Shown here: positions 34,702 to 42,533 of the stretch, piece after piece
Numbering within the stretch: the first letter of the stretch is position 1
Layout: each line of letters starts with the position of its first letter
Assembly: GCF_000282615.1 (NCBI RefSeq)
Contig: NZ_AKIY01000182.1
Location: 21,926 to 85,925, forward strand
Source of the DNA: Bradyrhizobium sp. YR681
GTDB lineage: Bacteria; Pseudomonadota; Alphaproteobacteria; Rhizobiales; Xanthobacteraceae
Reading direction: 5' to 3'
Length of the DNA: 64,000 bases
The notes under the pieces: generated by a model
The model's input: the letters and a program-made list of their open reading frames with translations, nothing else
Databases searched by the model: none
Told to the model about the DNA's origin: nothing
Translations under genes and position numbers: made by a program

Positions 34702-35685
34702 TTATTCCAGCGGAGCGACGATCGTCGGGTGCTTGAACTGCGCGACGTCCAGTTTCGGGAGCATCCCCGTCTCCGCGTAGATATCCAGCATCTTCTGGAT
34801 CGCGGGGAAGTTCGGCGCCGCGCCCGAGTCGCGCCCGAAATCGTTATCCTTGAGCAGATAGGTCTCGAGCACCGGAATGGGCGCTTTCAGGACTTCATTG
34901 ACGACCTTCAAGGTCTCTTCGCGGTTCGCCAGCGCCTTCTTCATGCCTGACGTGATATCGCGAACATAAGCCTTGACCAGCTCCGGATTCTTGTCGACGA
35001 AATCGGCACGGCACGCTTCCAGGATGTGCACGATGTTCGGCATGGCCTGCGACAGCGAAAACAGTTTGCGGGTGCCGCCCTTCGCCTCCGCGCGTGCGGC
35101 AAACGGCTGGTTCATGTTGACCGCGTCGACGCGGCCCTGGCGGAGCGCATCTTCTGACACGGCAAAGCCGACCTCGACCAGCTTGATATCCTTGGCCGGA
35201 TCGACGCCATTCTGCTTCAGGAGCAGGTTGAAGGGCCCCTGCGTGCCGCCGCCGATCACGGAAATGCCGACGGTTTTGCCCTTGAGGTCGGCTATGGTCT
35301 TGATTGGCGAGTCGTCCATCACCGCCCAATAGACCGAGAAACCGCCGGGCTTCTCGAAGACGTGCTGAGCCACGATGTAGGCCTTGAGATTGCCGCCAAC
35401 CACGCCGTTGGAGAGCGACAGCGGCGCCTGCGTCGCGCAATCCAGAGCGCCTGCGGCCAATGCCTGGGTCATCGGCGCGGTGCCCTGAAATTGGGTCCAT
35501 TCGATGTTGTAGGTTTTGCCGATATTGGGAAACTCAGCCGGGCGGCGCATCATCCAGTATTTGGATTCCTCGGCCGGGATCGTCCAGCCGACGCGGATCG
35601 TCTGCTGCGCCCGTGAGGGACTTGCGCCGGCAATCACGGCCGCCGCCGTCCCTAATGCCAGCATCCACCTCGAAACCGTTCGCAT
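34702..35685 (-). CDS. ABC transporter solute-binding protein (SsuA/TauA/NMT1-like)
   Basis: The 327-residue protein has a signal peptide (MRTVSRWMLALGTAAAVIAG, cleavage after SRA) and an NMT1/SsuA-like periplasmic fold (TIPAEESKYWMM, LAAGALDCA, DLKGKTVGI). It is the first gene of the leftward operon carrying the NicX-like enzyme, IlvD-like dehydratase, ATPase and two permeases. The ATG at 35685 has GGAG eight bases upstream. The ligand is unknown; the family binds taurine, sulfonates, nitrate, thiamine precursors and aromatic acids. Confidence 0.87.
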   Translation of the reverse strand: MRTVSRWMLALGTAAAVIAGASPSRAQQTIRVGWTIPAEESKYWMMRRPAEFPNIGKTYNIEWTQFQGTAPMTQALAAGALDCATQAPLSLSNGVVGGNLKAYIVAQHVFEKPGGFSVYWAVMDDSPIKTIADLKGKTVGISVIGGGTQGPFNLLLKQNGVDPAKDIKLVEVGFAVSEDALRQGRVDAVNMNQPFAARAEAKGGTRKLFSLSQAMPNIVHILEACRADFVDKNPELVKAYVRDITSGMKKALANREETLKVVNEVLKAPIPVLETYLLKDNDFGRDSGAAPNFPAIQKMLDIYAETGMLPKLDVAQFKHPTIVAPLE

Positions 35686-35862
35686 CGCGCCCACTCCGTT
35701 GCTCCGACGCCGAACGGCGCCACCAACCCGACGGACGCAAATGTTTCATGGTTCAAACAATCAAGCAAGCCATGCAAGCCGGTCCGGTTTCGCGGCGAGC
35801 TGCGCCATGTATGATAAGGCGTCGCTCGCGCGCCGTTGCGCTGCGACGGAAGGAGGCAACCT

Positions 35863-36771
35863 ATGGCTGATGCGAGCAAGACAAACCCGCAGGGCGTCGA
35901 TAGGCTCGGCTATGTCGGCCTTGGGCTCATGGGCACGCCCATGACCCGGCGCCTGCTCAAGGCCGGCTATCAGGTCACTGTCTGGAACCGTTCGGAGGGC
36001 AAGGTCGCTCCGCTCGTCGAAGCCGGCGCCAAGCGCGCAGCCACCCCCCGCGACGTTATGGCGGACTCGGACATCGTCTTCATGTGTGTGACGGATGCCG
36101 CAGCCGTCGAGGAGGTGCTTTTCGGGCCGGAAGGTCTTTCGGCGGTGCGCGGCCCGGGCAAGCTCGTCGTCGATTTTTCGTCGATCCACCCCGACGCCGC
36201 GCGCAATCTCGCAATGCGACTGAAAGACGCGAGCGGCACGGGTTGGATTGATGCACCGGTATCCGGCGGCACCAAGGGCGCCGAGGAAGGCACGCTTGCA
36301 ATCATGGCCGGAGGAGAAGCGGCCGACATCGAGAGGGTCCGCCCCTACATCCTCGCCATGGCACGCAGATTCACCCACATGGGGCCGATTGGCGCCGGCC
36401 AGACCACCAAACTGTGCAACCAGGTGATCGTCGGATGCGCGATGGCCGTCCTAGCCGAGGCAACACGCCTCGCGGTGAACGCGGGAATTGACGCCAGCCG
36501 TTTGCCGGAAGCACTTGCCGGCGGCTTTGCGGATTCCATTCCGCTGCAGCTCTTCGTGCCGCGAATGGTTCAGGGCATTCACTCACCGCCGCTCGGTCAC
36601 ATCGCCACGATGCTCAAGGACCTCGATACGGTCGCCGATGTCGCGCAGACGACATCAACGGCGGTACCGATGGCATCGCTTGCGGGACAGCTTTTCAGAC
36701 TGGCAAAAGCTGCGCGCGGCGCAGAGGCGGACGCGCTGGAGATCTACAAGCTTTCGGCGGCAGAGCATTGA
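35863..36771 (+). CDS. NAD-binding beta-hydroxyacid dehydrogenase (3-hydroxyisobutyrate dehydrogenase-like)
   Basis: The 302-residue protein has GLGLMGTPM near the N-terminus, the family motif DAPVSGGTKGAEEGTLAIM and the catalytic lysine in GAGQTTKLCNQ. It reduces or oxidises a short 2- or 3-hydroxy acid such as tartronate semialdehyde or 3-hydroxyisobutyrate. GGAGG precedes the ATG. It is divergent from the ABC operon, so the two probably share a control region. Confidence 0.85.
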   Translation: MADASKTNPQGVDRLGYVGLGLMGTPMTRRLLKAGYQVTVWNRSEGKVAPLVEAGAKRAATPRDVMADSDIVFMCVTDAAAVEEVLFGPEGLSAVRGPGKLVVDFSSIHPDAARNLAMRLKDASGTGWIDAPVSGGTKGAEEGTLAIMAGGEAADIERVRPYILAMARRFTHMGPIGAGQTTKLCNQVIVGCAMAVLAEATRLAVNAGIDASRLPEALAGGFADSIPLQLFVPRMVQGIHSPPLGHIATMLKDLDTVADVAQTTSTAVPMASLAGQLFRLAKAARGAEADALEIYKLSAAEH

Positions 36772-36792
36772 GCCGTCGCGCGCCAAAGCGCG

Positions 36793-37356
36793 TTACGGCG
36801 ACTTCTTGCGTTCGTCGTCAGCGAGGAACCGGCCATACGTCCCCCGCGCAAACAGCAGAGGTTCCGAGGTATTGTAGGAATAGGCCTCAACCGCCCCGAG
36901 AAAGATCACGTGGTCTCCGCCATAATAGCGGTTGACCGATCGGCACTGAAAGCTGGCAACGCTCTCGGCGAGCACCGGAGCGTTACCGAGACCTGGCACC
37001 CAGTCGATACCTGCGAACTTGTCCTCGGACGATTTTGAAAATTTGTTCGCAAGCGCCTGTTGCGAAGTGCCAAGAATGTGAACGGTGAAATGGCTTGCGT
37101 TCTGAAACACGCTCAGGCTCGAAGAATAAACTCCGAGGCTCCAGAGGACCAAAGGAGGATTCAAGGAGACCGATGCAAAGGAATTGCAGGTAATGCCATA
37201 GGGCTTTCCATCAGGAGCCGCGGCAGTGATGATCGTCACGCCCGTTCCGTAAGTGCCGAGCGCGTTGCGAAAATCACGAGGGTCGATCGACGAGCTGTCA
37301 CTCGCGAGTTCGTTGGATGGATCGGGAACGGCCGGCTGCTTCGGCAGATCATTCAT
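36793..37356 (-). CDS. Flavin reductase (FMN-binding split-barrel)
   Basis: The 187-residue protein has a flavin reductase-type domain (FRNALGTYGTGVTIITA, NSFASVSLNPPLVLWSL, FTVHILG). Such reductases supply reduced FMN or FAD to a two-component monooxygenase. It is encoded ten bases downstream of the monooxygenase gene at 37366 on the same strand, which fits the pair working together. Confidence 0.87.
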   Translation of the reverse strand: MNDLPKQPAVPDPSNELASDSSSIDPRDFRNALGTYGTGVTIITAAAPDGKPYGITCNSFASVSLNPPLVLWSLGVYSSSLSVFQNASHFTVHILGTSQQALANKFSKSSEDKFAGIDWVPGLGNAPVLAESVASFQCRSVNRYYGGDHVIFLGAVEAYSYNTSEPLLFARGTYGRFLADDERKKSP

Positions 37357-37365
37357 CGGCCGGCC

Positions 37366-38595
37366 TCACAGCGTGAGGTTCTCGGACGGCAGGCCCAGTG
37401 CCACGCGTCCATAATTGGTTCCAGCCGCATCGAAGTTGAACGCGAGATGCGAGTTGATCGCGTGCGCATCCCGGAACTGCCGCTGCAACACACCCGTCGT
37501 GAACAGGCCGCGCGCTCCGCTCGCCGCGAACAGCATCGAAACAGCTTCGGTGCACAGATTGACCGAAAAAGCCCCGTCACGCCGATATCTGGTCTTGGTC
37601 GCCATATCTGGAATATGACCGCGTCTCGCCTCTTCCATGGCATTGGTGCAGGCCGAGCGCATGATGAGGCGCGCAGCGTCGATCTTTGCGGAGGCCTCCG
37701 CGATCTTGATCTGTGTGCTTTGAAAGTCGCTCAGCTTGGCATGGTTGTAGGTGGAAATGCGATGCCGCGCGACCTCGACATAGTCGTTCAGGCACGCCTG
37801 CGCATTCCCGAGCGCGACGCCGGACAGGACGTAAGGAAATAGCGAGAACACAGGTAGCGCATACAACGGATTGGGATTAATCCTGCTTCCCGGCGTCCTG
37901 CCGCCGGTAAGCTCGCCGACCGCGACCGTCATATCGTCGGCCACGAAGGCGTCCCGCACTTCCACGTCGCAAGAGCCCGTACCGCGCAGGCCTGCGACGT
38001 TCCAGGTGTCGAGTATTTTGTAGTCACCCTTCGGGAGCAAAAATATCCGATACTCGATGCCGTCTGCCTCATCGTCGGAGGAAACCACGCTTGCGAGCAT
38101 GTTCCAATCGCAGGACGCCACGCCGGAAGAGAATGGCCAGCTTCCGTGCAGCCGGTATCCGCCATCAACCCTCGTGGCGCGGCCCGCAGGAAAGATGAAC
38201 GAGGATGCAATCAGCGCGTCAGGATCACGGCCCCAGACCAGGTCCTGCGCCTTTTGCTTGAACATGCCGAGCATCCAGTGATGGCTTGCCAGATTGGCAA
38301 GATTCCAGGCCACCGACGCGTCCGCCTGTCCGAGCAGATCGGCGCAGTCGATCAGGGCGACATAGTCGAGTTCGGCACCGCCGATGCGCTTGGGCTGGAG
38401 CATCCGGAACAAGCCGGCGTCGTGCAGATCCCGCTCAGTCTCTGGCGGAAGGCATCGCAGTTCTTCAGTTCGGGCCGCCCGCTCTCGCAGTTGTGGCAAA
38501 AGCGCCCGAGCCTTCGCGGTCATGGCCGCATAGGCGCGTTCGCCGGATTCCGGCCCCGCACACTGGCCCGTGCTCGGGTCTTGACCAGGCGCCAT
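37366..38595 (-). CDS. Flavin-dependent monooxygenase, acyl-CoA dehydrogenase fold (HpaB/DszC-like)
   Basis: The 409-residue protein has an acyl-CoA dehydrogenase-like fold (PKRIGGAELDYVALIDCADLL is replaced here by its key part GGAELDY; later TWNVAGLRGTGS, and DAHAINSHLAFNF at the C-terminus), as in flavin-dependent hydroxylases such as HsaA, DszC and 4-hydroxyphenylacetate-type oxygenases. The flavin reductase gene immediately downstream favours an oxygenase rather than a dehydrogenase. The ATG at 38595 has GAGGG six bases upstream. It probably hydroxylates an aromatic or heteroaromatic substrate. Confidence 0.8.
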   Translation of the reverse strand: MAPGQDPSTGQCAGPESGERAYAAMTAKARALLPQLRERAARTEELRCLPPETERDLHDAGLFRMLQPKRIGGAELDYVALIDCADLLGQADASVAWNLANLASHHWMLGMFKQKAQDLVWGRDPDALIASSFIFPAGRATRVDGGYRLHGSWPFSSGVASCDWNMLASVVSSDDEADGIEYRIFLLPKGDYKILDTWNVAGLRGTGSCDVEVRDAFVADDMTVAVGELTGGRTPGSRINPNPLYALPVFSLFPYVLSGVALGNAQACLNDYVEVARHRISTYNHAKLSDFQSTQIKIAEASAKIDAARLIMRSACTNAMEEARRGHIPDMATKTRYRRDGAFSVNLCTEAVSMLFAASGARGLFTTGVLQRQFRDAHAINSHLAFNFDAAGTNYGRVALGLPSENLTL

Positions 38596-38748
38596 TCGCA
38601 TCCCTCGCTTCCCCACACTTATGCGGCGGGAACCTCGCCAAATCAAGCCGATGCAATGCGAGTGCGGGGCAACTGCCGAGAACCCAAAACAAATCGGCAA
38701 TCGGCAAGCCGCACGCTGCCGCCCCCGGCGAGGTTAATCGCCCGGGCT

Positions 38749-40011
38749 TCAGACCGAGGGCTTGCCCGCCCCAAAGGCCCCTCTTTGGGCAAATTCCGTG
38801 ATCCGACGCTGGTCGTAACCCAGCGTATTACGCAAGATGCTCTCGGTATGCTCTCCCAGCAAGGGCGCCGCCACGGGATCAATCGCACCGGTCAGACTCA
38901 TGGCAATCGGTGTTTCAATGTTGGGGACCCAGTCCGCGGTCGGATGCGGAATCCGGCTCAGGCGATGGCGGTCGCGAGCTTCGGGTGCGTTAAAACCCTC
39001 TTCGACGGTGCGGAGATAACCGACCGGGATATTGGCCAGTTTCATCTTCGCCATCCAGTTCTCAAGGGTGTCGCTTGCAAAGACCTCCGCGATGGCTGCC
39101 CGCAGCAGTTCCTTGTTCTCCGAACGCGCCTTGCGCGTCGCAAATTGTGGCTCGCTGATCAGATCGGGCCGGTTCAACACCTCGACGACCAACCGGCGAT
39201 AGAGCCGGTCGTTGGCGCAGGCCATGTAGAGAGGCCCATCCGAGGCCTCGTAGACGCCGACGGTAGGCGACCCGCTCGGCGAGTTTCCGAACCGGCCGGG
39301 GTTTTCGCCACTGATCAGATAGGCCATGCCATAGAAGCCAGTCATCGCCATTGCGATGTCGAACAGGGCAACTTCAACGTGCTGTCCACGCCCAAGCCGA
39401 TCCCGCGCCAGCAGGGCCAGAAGGATGGCGTTACAGGCCGACATCCCCGTCGCAATGTCGACGATGGGTGGACCCGTCCGAACCGGAGGACCGTCAGCAA
39501 ATCCGTTCAGCGACATGAAGCCGCTTTCGGCTTGCGTGATCGGATCAAAACCAGGGCGCGAAGCGAACGGTCCTGTACGTCCATAGGCGGAGATCGAGCA
39601 ATAGACCAGCCGCGGGTTGAGAGGCGCGACGGCCCCGTAGTCGAGGCCAAATTTCTTCATAACCCCGCTTGAAAAATTCTCGACGACCACATCCGCCTTG
39701 CGGATCAGATCCAGCGCGATTTCGCGGGCCTCAGGCACGGCGAGGTCGAGCGAAATGCCGCGCTTGTTGCGGTTCAAACTGAGGTAGGCGGCGCTCTCGC
39801 CACCTGTTTCGGCGTGTTCATACGCGCGCGTGTCGTCGCCGCCGTCCGGATTCTCGATTTTGATGACGTGCGCGCCGAAATCAGCGAGCGTCTGCGTGCA
39901 GGCCGGCCCTGCGACGACGCGCGTGAAGTCGACGACCAATAGGCCGTCGAGCGCGGTTGGCCCGCCTGTCGTCCGCGACGAACGTTCCGGCAATTGAGGC
40001 TTGGTGGGCAT
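38749..40011 (-). CDS. Class III CoA-transferase (CaiB/BaiF family)
   Basis: The 420-residue protein has family III motifs: DFTRVVAGPACTQTLADFGA, ENFSSGVMKKFGLDY and TGPPIVDIATGM, whose aspartate is the catalytic acceptor. It would move CoA between acids, activating a substrate without ATP. It lies 153 bases upstream of the monooxygenase on the same strand and is the last chromosomal gene before the prophage-like region. Confidence 0.87.
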   Translation of the reverse strand: MPTKPQLPERSSRTTGGPTALDGLLVVDFTRVVAGPACTQTLADFGAHVIKIENPDGGDDTRAYEHAETGGESAAYLSLNRNKRGISLDLAVPEAREIALDLIRKADVVVENFSSGVMKKFGLDYGAVAPLNPRLVYCSISAYGRTGPFASRPGFDPITQAESGFMSLNGFADGPPVRTGPPIVDIATGMSACNAILLALLARDRLGRGQHVEVALFDIAMAMTGFYGMAYLISGENPGRFGNSPSGSPTVGVYEASDGPLYMACANDRLYRRLVVEVLNRPDLISEPQFATRKARSENKELLRAAIAEVFASDTLENWMAKMKLANIPVGYLRTVEEGFNAPEARDRHRLSRIPHPTADWVPNIETPIAMSLTGAIDPVAAPLLGEHTESILRNTLGYDQRRITEFAQRGAFGAGKPSV

Positions 40012-40126
40012 CGACAGCGCTCCCTTACATCGGCTTATCGTCGCCGAATTTCATGCAGGAGCAAACTTAAAGCCCGACAACGCGAACTTCGCAAGTGCTC
40101 CAGCGACATCGCTCGAATACGCGAAA

Positions 40127-40162
40127 GGGCCCGGCAGCGGTCAAGCTGCCGGGCCCCATTTT
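40127..40162. terminator. Strong intrinsic terminator, perfect 11-bp stem
   Basis: GGGCCCGGCAG (40127-40137) is perfectly complementary to CTGCCGGGCCC (40146-40156) around an eight-base loop. A short T-run follows on the plus strand (ATTTT), and TTTC on the minus strand. It lies about 85 bases after the stop of the leftward GNAT gene, so it probably ends the prophage late transcript. It also separates that transcript from the CoA-transferase gene. Confidence 0.75.
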
Positions 40163-40239
40163 CCGTAAAGGCCGCGCCGCGTCCCGCGCCGGCCGATTGA
40201 CGTTCCGAGGGTCGCGTTCCACGCTGCGGGAAACCCTCC

Positions 40240-40668
40240 TTAGCGAAGCCGTTTTCGCCAATAGAGCGTATGCGCCCAGGCCCAGGGCACCTCGGGCTCG
40301 AAGAGCCGATACCCCGCCCGGATGAAATTGTTGGCAGATGCCGGATTGTCCGTCGTATCGGAGACGATGCTGTCCCATCCGACGCGCCGTCCCCTCGCCT
40401 CGATCGCTCGCATCAGCCTGCGCTGAAGACCGCGCCCCCAATGACGTTGCAAGACACCGACCCGGCAGAAATATCCACTGTTTCGCGCATGGGTCGACGG
40501 CACAACGCCGGCAAAAGCGACGGCCGCATCATTGTGATAGGCGAGCCACCACACACCCCTCTCGAATTGCGGCAACGAAGCCCCGTTGAGGAATGTCAGC
40601 CGGTGCAGATCGCCGAGCGTCTCGGCGATCTCGTCATCCTCGGTATCTACGGTACGAATGCTGTACAT
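40240..40668 (-). CDS. GNAT-family N-acetyltransferase
   Basis: The 142-residue protein has the GNAT core, with the acetyl-CoA-binding loop in VLQRHWGRGLQRRLMRAIE and a C-terminal PASANNFIRAGYRLFEPEVPW strand region (key residues N and RAGYRL). The start is taken as ATG 40668, since the upstream frame is poorly coding. It is the last gene of the leftward phage transcript and lies 65 bases beyond the small membrane protein gene. The substrate is unknown; it could be phage cargo. Confidence 0.8.
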   Translation of the reverse strand: MYSIRTVDTEDDEIAETLGDLHRLTFLNGASLPQFERGVWWLAYHNDAAVAFAGVVPSTHARNSGYFCRVGVLQRHWGRGLQRRLMRAIEARGRRVGWDSIVSDTTDNPASANNFIRAGYRLFEPEVPWAWAHTLYWRKRLR

Positions 40669-40733
40669 GGGATAGCCCGGTAGCGAAGATTCTCCTGGAC
40701 GCGAAGGACGTCCACCTTTGTCGCCGCTCGCGT

Positions 40734-41033
40734 TCACTTGCCCAACATGACTTTGACACCGAGCCAAACCGCCCCGACCAAACCGGTGACGATGACCGTG
40801 ATCACGGCCTTGAACGTGTAGCTCTGCGCCTGCTCCACACTCTTGCGCCAACGCCGCAAGTGCTGGAAGTCCGCCCGGACTTCTTTCCGGTCGTCATCCT
40901 CGATTCCAAAAGAGGCCAGCACCGACGCAACCGCCTTCAATACGATGGCATCGATGCTGTCCTGCTGGAGCCTGTATTGTTCGGCCAGCGTCTCGGCGAC
41001 GATGGCCTTGATTTCCTCGTCCGGCACCTTCAC
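40734..41033 (-). CDS. Small phage membrane protein of DUF6127 type
   Basis: The 99-residue product begins with a charged helical segment (KVPDEEIKAIVAETLAEQY) and ends with one hydrophobic helix (TVIVTGLVGAVWLGVKVML). This matches the DUF6127-type proteins found beside phage holins. The GTG start overlaps the holin stop (GTGA). It could be a second lysis protein or antiholin; that is inference. Confidence 0.65.
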   Translation of the reverse strand: MKVPDEEIKAIVAETLAEQYRLQQDSIDAIVLKAVASVLASFGIEDDDRKEVRADFQHLRRWRKSVEQAQSYTFKAVITVIVTGLVGAVWLGVKVMLGK

Positions 41034-41413
41034 CGCTTCATGATCCTTGCAACGTTCTCGAAGCCACGCTTGGCGAAGTAGAAGGAGACCACAAGATTGG
41101 CCGTGATCGCGGCAAATCCCGCCAGGGCATCGGTGGAGCCAAAGCCAAGGACCTTGTCCCAGACCAGGAGTTTTGCGAAATAAAGCGCCACGCAATAGCC
41201 CATCAGCTTGTCCGGCTCGTACCAGTGACCGATCTCCGCGATGCGGTACTGCATGACGGCTTTGGTTTCGGCGGTTTGCGACGCGATCTCGCCCGCCGCC
41301 AGGTCCGCCGCGATCTTTGAGTCGACGTTCTCGGCCTTCAGCTTCGCGCTGTAGGCATCGATCAGTGCCTTGACGACAGGGCCGCCGAGAAACGAGATAA
41401 GCGTCATCCACAT
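41030..41413 (-). CDS. Holin of the 3TM type (GTA_holin_3TM-like)
   Basis: The 127-residue protein starts with MWMTLISFLGGPVVKALIDA, has a polar helical region with regular alanine-glutamate repeats, then two hydrophobic segments near the C-terminus (GYCVALYFAKLLVWD and ALAGFAAITANLVVSFYFAK). It matches the pattern of 3TM holins in alphaproteobacterial phages and gene transfer agents. It lies in the lysis cassette directly after an endolysin. GGAG nine bases before the ATG supports the start. Confidence 0.8.
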   Translation of the reverse strand: MWMTLISFLGGPVVKALIDAYSAKLKAENVDSKIAADLAAGEIASQTAETKAVMQYRIAEIGHWYEPDKLMGYCVALYFAKLLVWDKVLGFGSTDALAGFAAITANLVVSFYFAKRGFENVARIMKR

Positions 41414-41655
41414 GGGTCTTTTCTCCGAATGGTTCGCAGGCGTGCGATGATCGTGACGACGGAAATCACCAGCAGGATTCGTCCCGTTGTCTTGACGTCG
41501 CCGACAGCCGCGCTGATCTGGTCCTTGACGCCTGGATCGCCCAGCGTGTCGGCGATGTCGTCGATGATCGAGGCCAGCGCGCCGGTGAGTGCGAGACAAT
41601 AGCTCCAGGCGATGGTCATGGAGTGCAAGCAGGCCGCCTTCAATCTCGCGAGCAT
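41404..41655 (-). CDS. Small membrane protein in the lysis cassette
   Basis: The 83-residue product has one central hydrophobic stretch near the N-terminus (CLALTGALASIIDDIA) and another close to the end (GRILLVISVVTIIARL). Its ATG overlaps the stop of the preceding 51-residue gene (TGATG), and its end overlaps the holin start. A spanin- or holin-related role is plausible from the position alone. An internal ATG at 41619 is an alternative start. Confidence 0.6.
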   Translation of the reverse strand: MLARLKAACLHSMTIAWSYCLALTGALASIIDDIADTLGDPGVKDQISAAVGDVKTTGRILLVISVVTIIARLRTIRRKDPCG

Positions 41656-41810
41656 CACGATTTGGCCCGCAGCACAGCGAGTCTTGCCTCGAGTGACTTG
41701 ATCAAGGCCTCGGTGCCAGTCACGAACCGAAGAACCGGATCTTTGCAAAACCAGCAGGCGGCGAAGCCGGCAGTGAAGAGGATGACATCGAGGATCGTCT
41801 GCATGTTCAT
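41655..41810 (-). CDS. Very short lysis-cassette membrane protein
   Basis: This 51-residue gene is short but is supported by GGAAGGAC directly before its ATG and by overlaps at both ends: its start overlaps the endolysin stop region, and its stop overlaps the next ATG. The protein has a hydrophobic N-terminal helix (ILDVILFTAGFAACWFC) and a basic/acidic C-terminal helix. This resembles small membrane proteins of phage lysis modules. No specific family is recognised. Confidence 0.6.
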   Translation of the reverse strand: MNMQTILDVILFTAGFAACWFCKDPVLRFVTGTEALIKSLEARLAVLRAKS

Positions 41811-42493
41811 GTCCTTCCGAAAATCGCTCTGACCAGGTTGACAACGAACGCGCCGATCGAGCCTTTCGACGGGTTCGTCAGTGAGGGCCCGGCTGAATCG
41901 CCGTCCGACGGGTTCTTTGCGCTCCTCGCTCCGGCAAACCTGATGCCGGGATCAAGCTCCATCAGAGCCATCAGGAGAGCCGCGCATCCCAGTTGCGGAT
42001 CGACCTTGCTGGAGTCGTAAACGCCATCCCGGACATACTTGCCGGCGCGATATTGATTGGTGCCGGACCAGAGATAGGGCGACGGCACGCCACGGGCTGC
42101 GTACCCGACGCCGTTGTAGGTCTCGAGCGCGGTCAACGCTGCGGCGGTCGACCAGTCCTTGTGACGCGCCAGGAAGGGCGGACACTTGACCAACGCATCG
42201 ATTGCAGCGGCCTCCCATGAATCGAACGGGCCACGCCCGGCCGGTACGTGAACCGACACGCGATTCCAGGGATCGCCCTGCGCCAGGGACGCCCTCCAGT
42301 CCTGGGAGGATTCTCGCTGGTGAATGACCGCAATCGCCGGCCAAGGCACGCCCGTTTCACGCTCGACAGCCTGGTATCGCTGCCTGGCCTTGTACAGGCG
42401 CAACGCAACATTGGCGGCTTCGGCAGTCCGGGTCGGCTTGGCATTCGCCCAGCGCATCGCATTCGCCCGGGTGAGGGCGTTCAGGTCTACCAT
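41807..42493 (-). CDS. Phage endolysin (lysozyme-family)
   Basis: The 228-residue protein has the signature VPWPAIAVIHQRESSQDWRA, with a catalytic glutamate, and the phage lysozyme-like block TALETYNGVGYAARGVPSPY followed by LWSGTNQY. This pattern belongs to chromosomal and phage muramidases of rhizobia. A C-terminal region after residue 195 ends in a weakly hydrophobic tail. It is the first gene of the lysis cassette, upstream of three small membrane protein genes. No strong ribosome-binding site was seen before the ATG. Confidence 0.8.
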   Translation of the reverse strand: MVDLNALTRANAMRWANAKPTRTAEAANVALRLYKARQRYQAVERETGVPWPAIAVIHQRESSQDWRASLAQGDPWNRVSVHVPAGRGPFDSWEAAAIDALVKCPPFLARHKDWSTAAALTALETYNGVGYAARGVPSPYLWSGTNQYRAGKYVRDGVYDSSKVDPQLGCAALLMALMELDPGIRFAGARSAKNPSDGDSAGPSLTNPSKGSIGAFVVNLVRAIFGRT

Positions 42494-42533
42494 GGGTTGA
42501 CTCGCTTGGGGGGAGGAGTGGTATTCAGACGCA

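Noticed and set aside
36793..38595. Reading the acyl-CoA-dehydrogenase-like protein as a beta-oxidation dehydrogenase
   Set aside because: A flavin reductase gene lies ten bases away, and the sequence resembles two-component flavin monooxygenases.
40012..40239. tRNA or attachment site at the prophage's left edge
   Set aside because: No cloverleaf or clear direct repeat was visible; only the terminator hairpin stands out.
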